Notes under the pieces: generated by a model
Database searches by the model: none
Told to the model about the DNA's origin: nothing
The model's input: the letters and a program-made list of their open reading frames with translations, nothing else
Program-made: the position numbers and the translations under genes
In this document: one piece after another, positions 12,325 to 22,555 of the stretch
Layout: each line of letters starts with the position of its first letter
How positions within the stretch are numbered: the first letter of the stretch is position 1
NCBI GenBank assembly: GCA_033239525.1
Contig: BSYO01000008.1
Coordinates: 9,172,150-9,236,149, forward strand
Direction of reading: 5' to 3'
Source: Nepenthes gracilis
Taxonomy: Eukaryota; Streptophyta; Magnoliopsida; Caryophyllales; Nepenthaceae
Length of the DNA: 64,000 nucleotides

Positions 12325-12641
12325 ATCAAAGAAACCTTGTCCTCAAGGTTGAATATGAAACTAAGTGAAGAGTTGTCACTGCATTGAAAAATGGTAAGCT
12401 CCTAGCTGAGTTGTTGTCTTGTGTTCTCCATAATAGCTCTGATGGATTGGAAGGATTGTTTGAAAGTGAGAAGTGGGTTGACGATCATGGGCTGAAGCCC
12501 TCGGTTGTCTATTTTAACAGGTCCACATGGGCGATGGGCCAGCTTGGTGTAGCTGTTGGAAAAAGATGACCTGATCGGTTGATTCAGGACTTCCTTTATG
12601 AGTTTCGTAACGGTCTTAACTTGTTTATGAATCCTACTTTT

Positions 12642-13526
12642 TTACACTGTCATCTCTTTAAATTTATGTCTAGTAGGAAGATGCAGAGACATTCCTACAA
12701 ACTCCCTTGTGAATTGAATTTTTGCGCCAAAATTGTACTCCAGAAATTGAATGGTATTACCAGCTTTGTCACCAAGAACCTCATCCTTATTGTGAACCTC
12801 CATTTCTTGAGATAGGGTCTGAATCAAGGATTCGGGATTGCGCTTCGTAGAAGTAGAATTCCCTAGCAAAAGCAATGCAACAGTCAAATGGTGAAGCTGA
12901 TCTGCAGTGGGTTTCTTGGTGTTTTCCAACAGGTTGTTCTCTGAACATGCTGGTTGAGCTTTATCAAGTTGAGAATTATCAGAAAGGAACAATTGGGCAC
13001 CTTCATTATTCTCAGCCTCAGTGTCGGGTTGCTCCTTGTGCACCTCCTTTACATGCAAATCAGCATAGGTCTTTATGCATTTCCCGCAAAAGAAATGTTG
13101 GCAGGGTAGTTGCATAACCTTTATACTTGAGTCAGCAGTTGAATCTTCTGCAAGTGTGGTAATGCTTTGTTCCATTTGGACAGATTCCACAGCAATATCT
13201 TCCTGAAGACAGTCATGCTTATGGATCAGGAGCACTCTTGAGTTTTCATTCTCAGTTATCTGGTCTTCGAATTCTTCGTCAGTGGTGATCTTGAACTCCT
13301 TGCTGCCTCTATTAAAAGTTCTTGCAACTAACCAATGTGACTTCCTATTATTGTTCTCATATATCCCAAACACAGTAAACAAAGAGAGATCAAGATCAGC
13401 AGTCTCAGAATCACTTGACTTGAGATGAAGTAATGTTTGGGCAAAAAACATTGAACTCGACAACCCTATATTCATGTGTGAGTAGTCTTGTGGAAACCCC
13501 GCATCATTAAAGCGAAGAGTAAACAT
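12642..13526 (-). CDS. RE2 ORF with captured RNF14-like RING fragment
   Basis: This is the longest open frame in RE2 (294 codons). Residues about 137-161 read VMQLPCQHFFCGKC followed by IKTYADLHVKE. This strongly resembles the first half of the RING1 domain of plant RNF14-type (RING-IBR-RING) E3 ubiquitin ligases, including the C-x-H-x2-C-x2-C metal ligands. The rest of RING1, the IBR and RING2 are absent, so ligase activity is not expected. The first ~130 residues and the last ~120 are not recognised. The ORF lies 3' of the kinase-like fragment in the same orientation, and the LTR promoter at the right end would transcribe both. The listed start may not be the true one. Confidence 0.6.
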   Translation of the reverse strand: MFTLRFNDAGFPQDYSHMNIGLSSSMFFAQTLLHLKSSDSETADLDLSLFTVFGIYENNNRKSHWLVARTFNRGSKEFKITTDEEFEDQITENENSRVLLIHKHDCLQEDIAVESVQMEQSITTLAEDSTADSSIKVMQLPCQHFFCGKCIKTYADLHVKEVHKEQPDTEAENNEGAQLFLSDNSQLDKAQPACSENNLLENTKKPTADQLHHLTVALLLLGNSTSTKRNPESLIQTLSQEMEVHNKDEVLGDKAGNTIQFLEYNFGAKIQFTREFVGMSLHLPTRHKFKEMTV

Positions 13527-13577
13527 GTGTAGGCTGTCAGGATGGAGAGAAAAGAAATCAACGATCTTTCAATTGTC

Positions 13578-14108
13578 TTAGTTGTGGGTCTTGAGTTTAG
13601 GCATAAAAGTATGGACTATATCTGGGAACATTATACTATTGTGAATGAAAAATATAGAGAAATCATTTCCCAACAATTCACTGGTTCCTTCATTGGTGGA
13701 AAGCTGCATAGCAATTCCACGAGGGTTCTGAAGGATCTCAGGGCTTCTTAGCTCATGGAAAACAGTGGAGAATCGATCAGGAATCCTCTTCCCGCCAAGA
13801 GTTGTTAGCTCCACCAATAGGACATTTAAAGCCTTTATGTCTCCGTGGATAATTGGAGATTCAATGTAAGTATGCAAATAGGTAATTGTATGAGTTACAT
13901 TAATAGTAATGTCAAGTCGTACAGCAACCTCAAACCCATCTCCTCGGATACCATCCAAATGCTCTCTGGGTATTCCATTTTCTACAACAACAATTCTTTC
14001 ATCTCTTCGCTTTGTATGCCTATACACCCTTACTAAGTTTAGATGGTCTATATTTGGCAGGGCAAGGATTTCACCTTTGAATTTTGCGGTTGAGCGGTTG
14101 TACTAGTC
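13578..14108 (-). pseudogene. RE2 captured receptor-like cytoplasmic kinase fragment (CRCK-like)
   Basis: The frame from about 14108 downward reads DHLNLVRVYRHT, then DERIVVVENG, REHLDGIRGDG, and ITYLHTY..SPIIHGDIKALN. These match kinase subdomains III to VIb of plant CRCK-type calmodulin-binding receptor-like cytoplasmic kinases. The catalytic HRD motif is HGD here, the glycine-rich loop and the DFG region are missing, and the sequence changes to something unrecognised after about residue 75 from the first ATG. It cannot be an active kinase. The intron-free character fits capture from an mRNA, though genomic capture cannot be excluded. Confidence 0.65.
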
Positions 14109-14279
14109 CTCTAGCATTTGCGAAAATAAGAGACTAGTTTGCTTCTAACCACTGATCATACTTATATCATCATAACTCCCTGATTTTAGAAAATGCTTCT
14201 GGCGATATGAACATCTCTGATCGTTACAGATCCTAGCATTAATATTAGCTAGGATCTTGGCCAAAACAACAAAACGTTC

Positions 14280-14618
14280 CTAAGAAGTGTCATCAAATAT
14301 TTTTACTGTCGCTGAGCTTGCACCATTTGGAAGAGCAACAAAAGCGATATGGAAGGGCCTGAAGTCATTCGGGGCTAAGTGTTGAGAGGAATGAGAATCG
14401 GTAGAATTGAAGTAGAAGAACAGAAAAGGGGAATGAAACTTATTGATGCAGGCCATAACAATGTTTTGGCCAACAATATCGACAAACATGGCAGGCATAA
14501 AATCCAAAACAGTCCTTGCATCTAAGGTGAAGTGGGGAAGGTTATCGTGATCACTCTCGTCGAACTTTTTGTTGCTAGGATCCTTAAACGCTTCTTGTAA
14601 TGGGTTGAATTTCAACAC
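14280..14618 (-). CDS. RE2 internal ORF, function unknown
   Basis: This 112-codon open frame lies between the gag-like region and the kinase-like fragment, in the element's sense orientation. It contains LPHFTLDARTVLDFMPAMF and a Phe-rich stretch (FHSPFLFFYF). I do not recognise it. It may be another captured host fragment or a diverged piece of the element's own gag. Stops separate it from its neighbours on both sides. Confidence 0.4.
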   Translation of the reverse strand: MLKFNPLQEAFKDPSNKKFDESDHDNLPHFTLDARTVLDFMPAMFVDIVGQNIVMACINKFHSPFLFFYFNSTDSHSSQHLAPNDFRPFHIAFVALPNGASSATVKIFDDTS

Positions 14619-14872
14619 CTTAGGTTGATAATTATTCAGTTATTGCAATGTTGAGTAGAAATAAGAGCAAAAGTATTGCCTAGGCCATCGTTGGAAAATT
14701 TTCAATCGTTGGATAGTTCCCGAAAATTCACAAATTCATTGATCCACAAATCCATAGAAGCAAGAGTTGTCACTGACTCCACATTAGTGGTTGAAGTCGT
14801 AAATTGTGAAGGAGTTGGAAGAATAGAGGAAGATGCGGACGAAAATGCCTGAGCAAGAGTCAGTTCTTTAGG

Positions 14873-15760
14873 CTACGGCACCACCTCAGATCCACCATGG
14901 CTATCAATGCTCGGTAATTTCACAATCTTCTTCATCTTTTCTGCTAGTTCAGCACCACTAGAGTCCTTCGCGGATTTGGCTGACGATGCCTGTGGAAGGA
15001 GGGTTAAGGTTTGCGACGTAGGTAAAATATCAGAGGTGGAAATGGAAAGCAGTGAGGCGGTTGGAAGCAAGGAAAAAACAGTGGATGGTCGGTTGATTCG
15101 GTTTACGGTAGGAAGTGTGTCGGCGAGGGAGTGTCGAATTTGTGCTGAGGTAGACATGGAGGTAGTGATTTGAGCAGCAGGGGGTGGTACGGACGCGATG
15201 AGTGAAGCAATTTCTGGTTGAGGTAAGGGAAGATGAAGAGTGGTGATGGCGTCTAGTGGAGTTGGTGACCTTCTGAGAGAGGTGTGGGTTGAAGTTTGAG
15301 GAGACAGTTGTGGACTTTGCTCGAAGGCTCGATGAACAAATTAGTGGTTGGGAGCAATATAGGAGGAAGGAAAGTGACTGATGGAGCAGCCACAGATGGT
15401 GGAGGGTTGAACATCAATGGCAGATTTGCTGATGAACGATGTTGGCTCTTGATCCTGTTGAGCGATTGAAGGATTGCATTAAGAAAATACTGGATTTGTG
15501 CTTTAGTGGAAGCGACGGTTTGAGTGTCTGGCGAATGGTTCGTGGATGAGCTAGGGTTGCGCTGGAGTCTATTGAGCGATGGAAGGATGGTAGCAATGGA
15601 GTACTGCGTTTGCTTCGTGGTGGAATTCAATGCCGCGATTTGTGCTGTATTTCGCCGAATGCTTGCCGTCACTTCTTTTATTTTCTTGGAGAGCTTTGCG
15701 ATGTCATTATCCAGTGATGTGAGAGCTTACTCTTCGGCCAACGTCTCATCTACTTTTGGT
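14873..15760 (-). pseudogene. RE2 gag-like leader ORF, frameshifted
   Basis: In minus orientation the frame starts just inside the 5' LTR, near 15760. It crosses one stop, continues as a Lys-rich, probably helical segment (AKLSKKIKEV), and then a Ser/Thr/Pro-rich region. One frameshift near 15260 moves the frame to 15157-14873. A motif of the type TQYSIATILPSLNRL, AQIQYFLNAILQSLNRI and AQIRHSLADTLPTVNRI occurs three times, so the protein has an internal repeat. Its position next to the 5' LTR is that of gag, but I see no gag signature or zinc knuckle, so the assignment is by place and not by homology. Confidence 0.45.
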
Positions 15761-15777
15761 TTAATGAAAGCACAATT

Positions 15778-16182
15778 TGATACGTGCTCCATGGGCGCAC
15801 GCCGTAGATTATCGGCGATGCGTGGAGATTGTTGAGGAAAGGAAAGTTCTAGCAGAGGAGAAGAGGGAATTATAGAGAAAACGAGAGCGCAAGGGAGAGA
15901 GAGCAGAGAGCAGAGGACAGCAGAAAGGGAAAGAAGGAAGGGATCAAGAGGGAAGGGAAAGGGAAGGCATAGTGATAGAGACAGGGAAAGAGAAAATTAG
16001 TGATAAAAAGGGAAATACTTCTCTATTCCTCTTGTCCAGCAGTGCTTGCTAAATACAGTGAGGTGAAGAGGGCAGTGCTGTATTGCACGTGTCCCAACAA
16101 ATGAAACAAACTAATGGGTAAACTAGTAACAACTAAGGGAAAATAGAAAAGAAAAAAATTAGAAAACTACCGGTTCATATCA
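15778..16182 (-). repeat. RE2 5' LTR (right side in the window)
   Basis: This 405-bp LTR pairs with 11885-12313. On the minus strand it contains a CACGTG G-box core (about 16085-16095). It ends next to the second TATAT duplication. Confidence 0.9.
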
Positions 16183-16187
16183 TATAT

Positions 16188-17303
16188 ATACGTGTATATG
16201 TGGATATAAGTGTATATAGTTGTATATAAACATATGAGAGGTATTCTATAACTTTAAAGATAAGATGATTTGAGAAAATATCTTTTTCTCCCTATAAAAA
16301 AAGAGAGCTAACAACTTCCTTTTATAGCCATCGACCAAAGGTTGGAGTAGGAAAGAATTATTAGCTTATTAGCGGTTCATTACATGATTTAATTATAAGG
16401 ATAAGTGGGATGAAAGATTTAAGGTAGATTTAATGAATAAAGGATGTAGTGGCCTTAGTATAAGGTGACCATGTGAAATACTTAGATGTTCCTACTAATT
16501 CTTAATATTCATTTTTTTTTTTTATATTTTTTTTAATTTCTGTGATTATATTCTTGGTACTCTATTGTTAAGTAGAAGAGAATGTATAAAAATATCAAGG
16601 TATCTAGTTGAATGGGAGATTACGAAACCATAATATAATCTAACTTTTCTAATATTGATTACATGTTTGGTAGTTGAAGTTGATTTATTTTCTAGGTGGG
16701 GTACTTACAGATTTGTGACCATTGTATAAAATAATATTTAGGATATCATTGGTAATGAGTATCATAGGTTGTATGAGTATATTACGGGAACAACTTTTGG
16801 AAGGAATTTAGGGTTAATGAGGATATCATAGATGTTATGTAATATCATAATATTTACCCAACTATTAGGAATGAATATACGATATTTGGTCATAATAGTA
16901 GAATAAGATCCATAGAAAATTTAATATATCATTTGGTTATGAAATTATATTGAGTAAATTTTTTAAAAAATTCAAGGAAGGATTTTAGTATTATAAATAC
17001 TTTGAGACCTTGTTACTTTGATTGAGTCCGTGGGATCTTGTAGATGTCCTTTGGAATATCATTGCTTAGTTAAAATTGTATTTATTTATTTATTATTTAT
17101 CCTACTATTGGGTTATTTCATTGATAATGTAATTTATTAATTATCTGTAGATGATTATTTATTTTTACAATTGTATATTGTTGGAGTTTGTTATTTGATC
17201 AAAAAAGTTCATTAGATAGCTTGATATTTTTATTATTTTTGACATTGGTTACTATTATTTGGTGAATAGTTGCCTTACTCTTACTATTTCTTTCTTCTAA
17301 AAT
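16188..17303. other. AT-rich DNA between RE2 and RE3
   Basis: I see no gene or recognisable repeat apart from T-rich runs (16510-16540). The left end continues the sequence interrupted by RE2. Confidence 0.5.
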
Positions 17304-17308
17304 AGCAG
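17304..17308. repeat. RE3 target-site duplication, left (AGCAG)
   Basis: It is identical to 23480-23484 and touches the LTR ends exactly. Confidence 0.9.
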
Positions 17309-17863
17309 TGTTGGGTCCCAATACCCGGGGCCCACAAAGTACGGCCCAAACAGACAGCCGCAAGGCCCATGAGGCCCAAGAGGGCTTAAGCTGCCTGAGA
17401 CCCTGTTTCAACATAAGCAGCCCGAGGACATCAGACACTCCCATGGGCCCAGATTAACCCGAGAGGTCAATGTTTGACACAGAGACACGAGGACTTTCCA
17501 CAAGGAACCATGGGTTCTTCAATCATCAAGAGAGCAGTTGACGTCCGAGGACTGCCTCCCTCATTGAGTCTGCATACTCACAAAAGGATAAGACACGCAG
17601 CTTAAGGACGGGGACTGTTTCGGCCGAGAGCGCAAGTTTAGCATCATTACTGTTACCAAGGAACACACAACCTCTGCAAAACGCCACCTCCACAGTGCAT
17701 AATGACGCTCAGAGCACACCTTGTCACCTCAAGATTGACATCAAGAGCCTGCATGCCTGACACGGTAAGGCCCAATCGGGCCGGCGGCGCTTGCCTCCCG
17801 CACACACGCCACACCCGACACGGCTGGGCAGAGCAGGTGGGGGCCCAAAGATGCCTGACACCG
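17309..17863 (+). repeat. RE3 5' LTR, truncated
   Basis: It matches 22556-23115 closely, then departs after the shared 'atgcctgacaccg'. The equivalent of the last 364 bp of the LTR, including the TATA region, is missing along with the primer site and gag start. This copy therefore has no obvious promoter at its 5' end. Confidence 0.88.
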
Positions 17864-18676
17864 AGTTCTTGTGTACGGACGCTGGTAGAAAAGTGGACGG
17901 TCTCTCGAGGGCAGTCCAAACTCTCTGCACAAAACTAGACGAGCAGTCCAAGAGAGCATGTCCTGAAACCTCCCGAGCGGTGGTACCCCAGAAGAAGGGG
18001 AGGATAAAGAAGCATCGCAAGGAGCAAGCTTGCCAGTACGATCCTCGAGGGGGCACAGGTTGCCTTGAGCAACGAAGTCCCACTACGACCTGGAGGCCGC
18101 TCGGCCCCCCAGATTCGAGGACGCGGTCGAGAAGGACCGAGTCCTCGTCACTCTTGTTACAGTAGGGAGGAACGGAAAGTTGCGCAAACTTCTTACGGGT
18201 TGAGGAATTACCTTAACCAAAAGAAGGCCATGACCGAGTCCCCGACGAGGAGAGAGCTCAAAAGGTTCTGGAAGACGGTTTTCGAAGCCAAGACTAGCGA
18301 CGTAGGGAAGCCGGAAGGCGGAGAAGATGCTGACCCAAGGGCAGGAGAAGGGAAAAGAACGGCTGGCAACCAGCTAAAGGTCCAAGGACCGTCCAGGTGA
18401 CACAACCCCGAACGAATTGTCCTTGGAGGAAACAAGCCATCGAACCTGACTGCCTTGAACGAGTCACTCACCAACATCTTGAGGCAGATTCGAGACGAGG
18501 ACTTCTTGAGGTGGCCCAAGGCGTTGAAAAACCCGGATGGAGGTGACCAAAGGAAGTACTGCCATTACCACCGCCGCCGTGGTCACAACACCGAGGATTG
18601 CAGGACACTGCGGGGAGAGATTGAAAGACTGGTAATGGAAGGCCATCTCGACCATTTCCTGCAAAGACCCGGGTAG
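17864..18676 (+). pseudogene. RE3 gag, C-terminal part
   Basis: The frame reads AVQTLCTKLDEQSKR near its start. After several breaks it reads LTNILRQIRDEDFLRWP, then KYCHYHRRRGHNTEDC and RTLRGEIERL at 18455-18676. That last block is the hallmark zinc-finger-like module at the gag C-terminus of plant Tat-lineage elements. The N-terminal gag domain is gone, and frames change between about 18100 and 18450. Gag would normally form the particle and bind the element RNA. This copy is not functional. Confidence 0.85.
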
Positions 18677-19014
18677 GTTTCCAGGACTACAGGATGCGGT
18701 GAGTCTAACTACTCAAAGACAAGGTCATCATAAGAGTAGATTGCGCACGACTAGCGATGAGGGCTACACGTGAAGGCTTCGAGAAAGCCAGCACAAATCA
18801 GAGCTGCCAAATGACCACGCCCTCAAAAGGTAACAGCCCGAAAAGAGCATGGCCAAGTAAGGAAGACCCGAGGACTTGAACCCGCCGCATCCAGGACCCA
18901 GGGCACTAGTTTGACGTTAAGGATTAAGCTAGCCTTAGAGGCCACCAGATGTAACACGTTTACAGAAATAAAAGGGTCCCTTCAATGCGTCCGTTATTGT
19001 GCATTCTCATGTCG
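18677..19014. other. RE3 internal sequence at the pol deletion
   Basis: I recognise no domain here. The several kilobases of protease to integrase expected at this place (present in RE4) are absent, so the deletion junction must lie in or near this stretch. Confidence 0.55.
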
Positions 19015-19682
19015 TATTCTAAAAACTCGGATCTGTCTGAGCGGCCGCAGAGGTTGTATTCTAAAATTCAATTTCGTCCAAGCGACCCCAGAGGTCGTAT
19101 TCTAAAAACTCGGATACGTCCGAACTGTCCCAGAGGTCATATTCTAAAAACTTAGATACGTCTGAGTGGCCCCAGAGGTCATATTCTAAAAACTCGACTC
19201 CGTCTGAGCGGCCTCAGAGGTCGTATTCTAAAAATTCGGCTCTGTCTGAGCGGCTCTAGAGGTCGTATTCTAAAAACTCGACTCTGTCCGAGCGGCCACA
19301 GAGGTGTATTCTAAAAATCCGGCTCCATCCGAACGGCCCCAGAGGTCGTATTCTAAAAACTCGGATACGTTCGAGCGGCCCCAGAGGTCGTATTCTAAAA
19401 ACTCGGATACATCCGAGCGGCCACAGAGGTCGTATGCTAAAAACTCGGATACGTCCGAGCGGCCCCAGAGGTCGTATTCTAAAAACTCGGATACGTCCAA
19501 GCGGCCCCAGAGGTCGTATCCTAAAAACGGCTCTTTCTAAGCGGCCCTAGAGGTCGTATTCTAAAAACTCGGATATGTCTGAACGACCCCAGAGGTTGTA
19601 TTCTAAAAATTCAGATCCGTCCGAGCGGCCTCAGAGGTCGTATTCTAAAAACTTGGCTCTGTCCGAGTAGTCCCAGAGGTCG
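19015..19682 (+). repeat. 42-bp tandem array (16 units) in RE3 3' region
   Basis: There are sixteen consecutive units of 40-42 bp with the consensus start 'tattctaaaaactcggat' and end 'cggccccagaggtcg'. Units 9-12 are nearly identical and the outer ones are more diverged. Forty-two is a multiple of three, so long reading frames run through on both strands (such as YSKNSDTSERPQRS repeated), but these follow from the period and do not indicate a gene. The array lies between gag/pol and the antisense ORF, where RE4 also has a tandem array of unrelated sequence. Confidence 0.95.
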
Positions 19683-19855
19683 AATTATAAAAGCTTCATG
19701 CCGTGCGAGGCAACCCGAGATGTTGAAGGCAAGAGAATCTTCAAAGGTTCACACGTTAGGCTAAGGACAAGTTACTTAGCAGCGCGTTGCAAAAGGAGCG
19801 AACACTTGTATAAATCAGGCGAAAAGTCCAAACCTTCGATTCAGAACGCACAAGT

Positions 19856-19861
19856 TTTATT
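19856..19861 (-). terminator. Polyadenylation signal for RE3 antisense ORF
   Basis: AATAAA on the minus strand lies downstream of the antisense ORF. RE4 has the same arrangement. Confidence 0.5.
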
Positions 19862-20025
19862 TATAAACAAAGGTTTATATACAATATCGTAAAAAAAAAA
19901 AAAAAATAGAAAAAAGAAGAAAGGAAGGACAATATGCTGCGTTTCCTCTACGAGAGCCCCTCTTGGCTCCCTTATCCCTGAACCTCCGAAGCTCTAGAGG
20001 GCCCTGCCTGGTCCGTCAACCCTGG

Positions 20026-21998
20026 CTACTCGGGTGAAGGGGGTACGCCTTGAGACCCTGCCTGAGAGGACTCGGGAAAAGGCCTCCCAGAAACGCCGTA
20101 CAAGTCTTCTGCGCATAAGGCACTGGCGTTTCTAGGATAAAAAATGGCTATGGGAAACCGTGGACGTATCAAACGCAACACTCGGCGGCACATGTGAATA
20201 CCCTCCCAGTATTTGCTATCTAGTAATGGAGCAATGTCCGCGTCTGGACGGACGTCCTCAGCCTCTCCTCCAAACAAATGACCCTATCCCAGAGAAGCAC
20301 CTGCTGAAGTCGTTGGAGCTTGACGGTATCCTCCAAGGAGGCAACTTTCCTTTCTATCTCAGCCAGCTTTGCTTTCACATGTTGGGCAGCTTCCCGGGCG
20401 ACTCTCAGGGCCTCCATCTGCGAGAAGCCCTGGGCGACACCTCCAATCAACCGGTCAAGGTTCCCGGCCAGACCCCAAAGCTACGATGAGGAGAGGAAAC
20501 ATTAAAGCCTGAAATGAGATAGGAGATCAAGGAACTCAAAAGAGGGAGTAAGATACCTCAGAAATAATAAGGTTGCTATTGAAGGCACCCTCTCCAGTGA
20601 TCTCAGACGCCGGGGGCTCCGTGACGGGCGCCACAGAAATCTCAACCCTGGTCCCGGGTGAAGTCTCCACAGCTATAAAAGGTACTGAGGATCCTGCCCC
20701 AATATCACTAGGGTCTCGGACCTCTTCAACATCCTCGTTATGAAGCTCTTCCCGGACATCAGCAGGGCGCCCTGACGGACGTTCAGCTTGGACTGCTTCA
20801 GGATGCTCAGAAAGCTCACAGGGAATCGGGCCGACAGTGCCTGCCTCCTCGGTCCCTGCTACCTCTCAGACTGGCTCAGCTATCGTTGCTCCCTCAGCTT
20901 CCCTTATGGAGTTCCCATCACCTATGTCCTCGGAAGGATGGCCAATCCTGTCCGAGACTTCACCGGTGAGATTAGCGGGAACGCCGGGAGTAGACTCATC
21001 ATCGAAAGATTGGGTGTTCGAGAGCTCCACAATCTGCACAATCGAAGACCCGCCGAGAGGATCAACCGACAAGGCTGGAGTGGGGCCTTCAGCCCTCGAA
21101 GACTCTGGTAAAGGACTAGTCCTCAACCTCTTAAAAAGTGGGGCAATCACAGCATCATCATCATAATCATCATCGTCATCCTCGTCATCGGATGAGGGGT
21201 ATCCAACGATGGTTGTCGGACATTTGGAGCTCTCGACTGGACGACTCTTCTTCGAGCGCTCTGCTGGCCCACAACCCCCAGAGATTCTCCTTTCCTCCTC
21301 AGTCTTTTCTTCTTCGACTTCTCAAAAGGTGTCACGGCGGAGCCCTGACTGTGGTCCCGTCTTCGCCTTTGCAAAGTTCCCTGACGATAACCAGATGTTG
21401 CGCTTATTTTCGTGAAAGCCCCCGAGGTTGGCCATCACTAGGTCCGAGAACTCCTTCACGGCATCCCTCTCGTCCCTTGAGGGATTCGAGAAGTACTGAC
21501 TGGCCACATTTTCCCAATGAATGGGAATGGCCGAAGTCTCCCGGATGTCTAGAAAAAAGAATTCATCCTTCACACTTGGTGGAGTCCGGGTTCCCCCCGC
21601 ACAGTACGAAAAAGTCCGGGTAAGCGGTCATCGTTATCCAGTCAAGGTTATGCATAAAACGAAACATAACCTTGACCATGGGAGCATCCAAGAGTTTGTC
21701 ATGACAGTGAGCAAAAACGCACAAGAAAACCAAATACCTGATCGCGTTCAAGTTGCAATCTGGCAAGTGGCATGCCAAGAGCCATCATAATGTGTTAGAA
21801 CTCCTCCGGAACAGGAAAACGGAGCCCACCTTTGAGGTGGACCTCATACACAGTGATGAAGCCATCCGGCGGACTACATGCCCTATCACCGGCTGGTACC
21901 ACCATTGCCATAGAGTCTGGGATACCATATCGTGCGTGGATATCCTCAAGCCTTCCGAGCGTCATTGAGGAAGCAATTTCCTTTACTCCTGGAGCCAT
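20026..21998 (-). pseudogene. RE3 antisense ORF (Transposase_28-like plus coiled coil)
   Basis: This lies on the strand opposite gag, between the tandem array and the 3' LTR. From ATG 21998 the first frame has ARYGIP, then PPDGFITVYEVHLKGGLRF. This is the N-terminal pattern of the plant 'putative gypsy type transposon' (Transposase_28) family. A stop and a frameshift near 21745-21795 lead to the continuation LNAIRYLVFLCVFAHC. Further frameshifted pieces follow, with an acidic Ser/Pro-rich linker. A likely intron comes next (20556-20481), then a coiled coil (REAAQHVKAKLAEIERKVAS) ending at 20220, and a last frame to 20026. Its function is unknown. Antisense ORFs are known in Tat-lineage elements such as Grande and Retand. 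Confidence 0.75.
20481..20556 (-). other. Candidate intron in RE3 antisense ORF
   Basis: On the minus strand the open frame ending NSNLIISE meets GAG|GTATCTTAC. Seventy-six bases later TCCTCATCGTAG| is followed by a frame starting LWGLAGNLDRLIGGV that runs straight into the coiled coil. Both junctions are phase 0, and the segment before the acceptor is pyrimidine-rich. The 76 bp is not a multiple of three and contains stops when read through. Confidence 0.6.
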
Positions 21999-22540
21999 GG
22001 AAGGTGGAAGAATAAAAGGTGGAAAGACGAAGAACGAAAGAGTTTCAGCACTTAAATAAAACGCTCAGCAGAGGAAGCCGAAAGCAAACGCAGAAATGAA
22101 AAACCAGAAATGAAAAGGCCAACTTATCATTTTCAAATTCAAAAAGGGTGTACTTATTACCCCTCGCCATGTGTCGTTGCGCCGTTCGCTGCCAGGAAAT
22201 CATGGCTTTGGCTTCCCAAGGCGTGTCAGCCCGTCAAATCAAGCATTAAATGCTCGGCAGAGGCCTAAACGCGGCGGCGCTGGAAAGGTCTCGGACTCAA
22301 AAGAAGTTCTGGGACACTCCTTCACCAAACCTTGCGCCACGTTTCCTCCGAGGACACACGTGGTCTCGGACTAGTGCCAGGAAAAGCTTAAACCCAAAAG
22401 TAGACAGCCATGTTTTTACTTTCTCAGGAACGTCCTTCTCAGGCCATAGCACGCACATGGACAGACTGTCATAGGAAAAAGGAAGCCTCCCGAGAGGAGC
22501 GGTAGCGTCATGCCAAACGGTCGAGGATCTCAAACCCTTT

Positions 22541-22555
22541 GGCATGGGGGGCTAG
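22541..22555 (+). other. RE3 polypurine tract
   Basis: GGCATGGGGGGCTAG lies directly before the 3' LTR start TGTTGGG. RE4 has the same 14 bases at the matching place. Confidence 0.88.

Larger units (their letters stand above)
11885..16182 (-). mobile_element. RE2: gene-capturing non-autonomous LTR retroelement
   Basis: Two direct repeats, 11885-12313 and 15778-16182, begin TGATA and end TATCA or GTATCA. The 5-bp duplication TATAT flanks them exactly (11880-11884 and 16183-16187). In minus orientation a purine tract AAGGAGGACAA (plus strand 12314-12324) precedes the 3' LTR. The interior (~3.5 kb) has no recognisable protease, RT or integrase. It holds a gag-like leader ORF and three further ORFs, two of which contain host-type domain fragments, all in the element's sense orientation. 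This layout fits a transducing, Bs1-like or LARD-like element that must be moved in trans. Confidence 0.85.

Noticed and set aside
15524..15835. Plus-strand ORF of 103 codons
   Set aside because: It is opposite to the gag-like ORF of RE2 and crosses the LTR boundary.
19270..19540. Repetitive proteins (YSKNSDTSERPQRS on +, and a mirror frame on -)
   Set aside because: They come from a 42-bp non-coding tandem array whose period is a multiple of three; both strands are open for that reason and no start, promoter or family supports a gene.
19015..19682. CRISPR-like array
   Set aside because: Units are contiguous 42-bp tandem repeats without unique spacers, in a plant retrotransposon.
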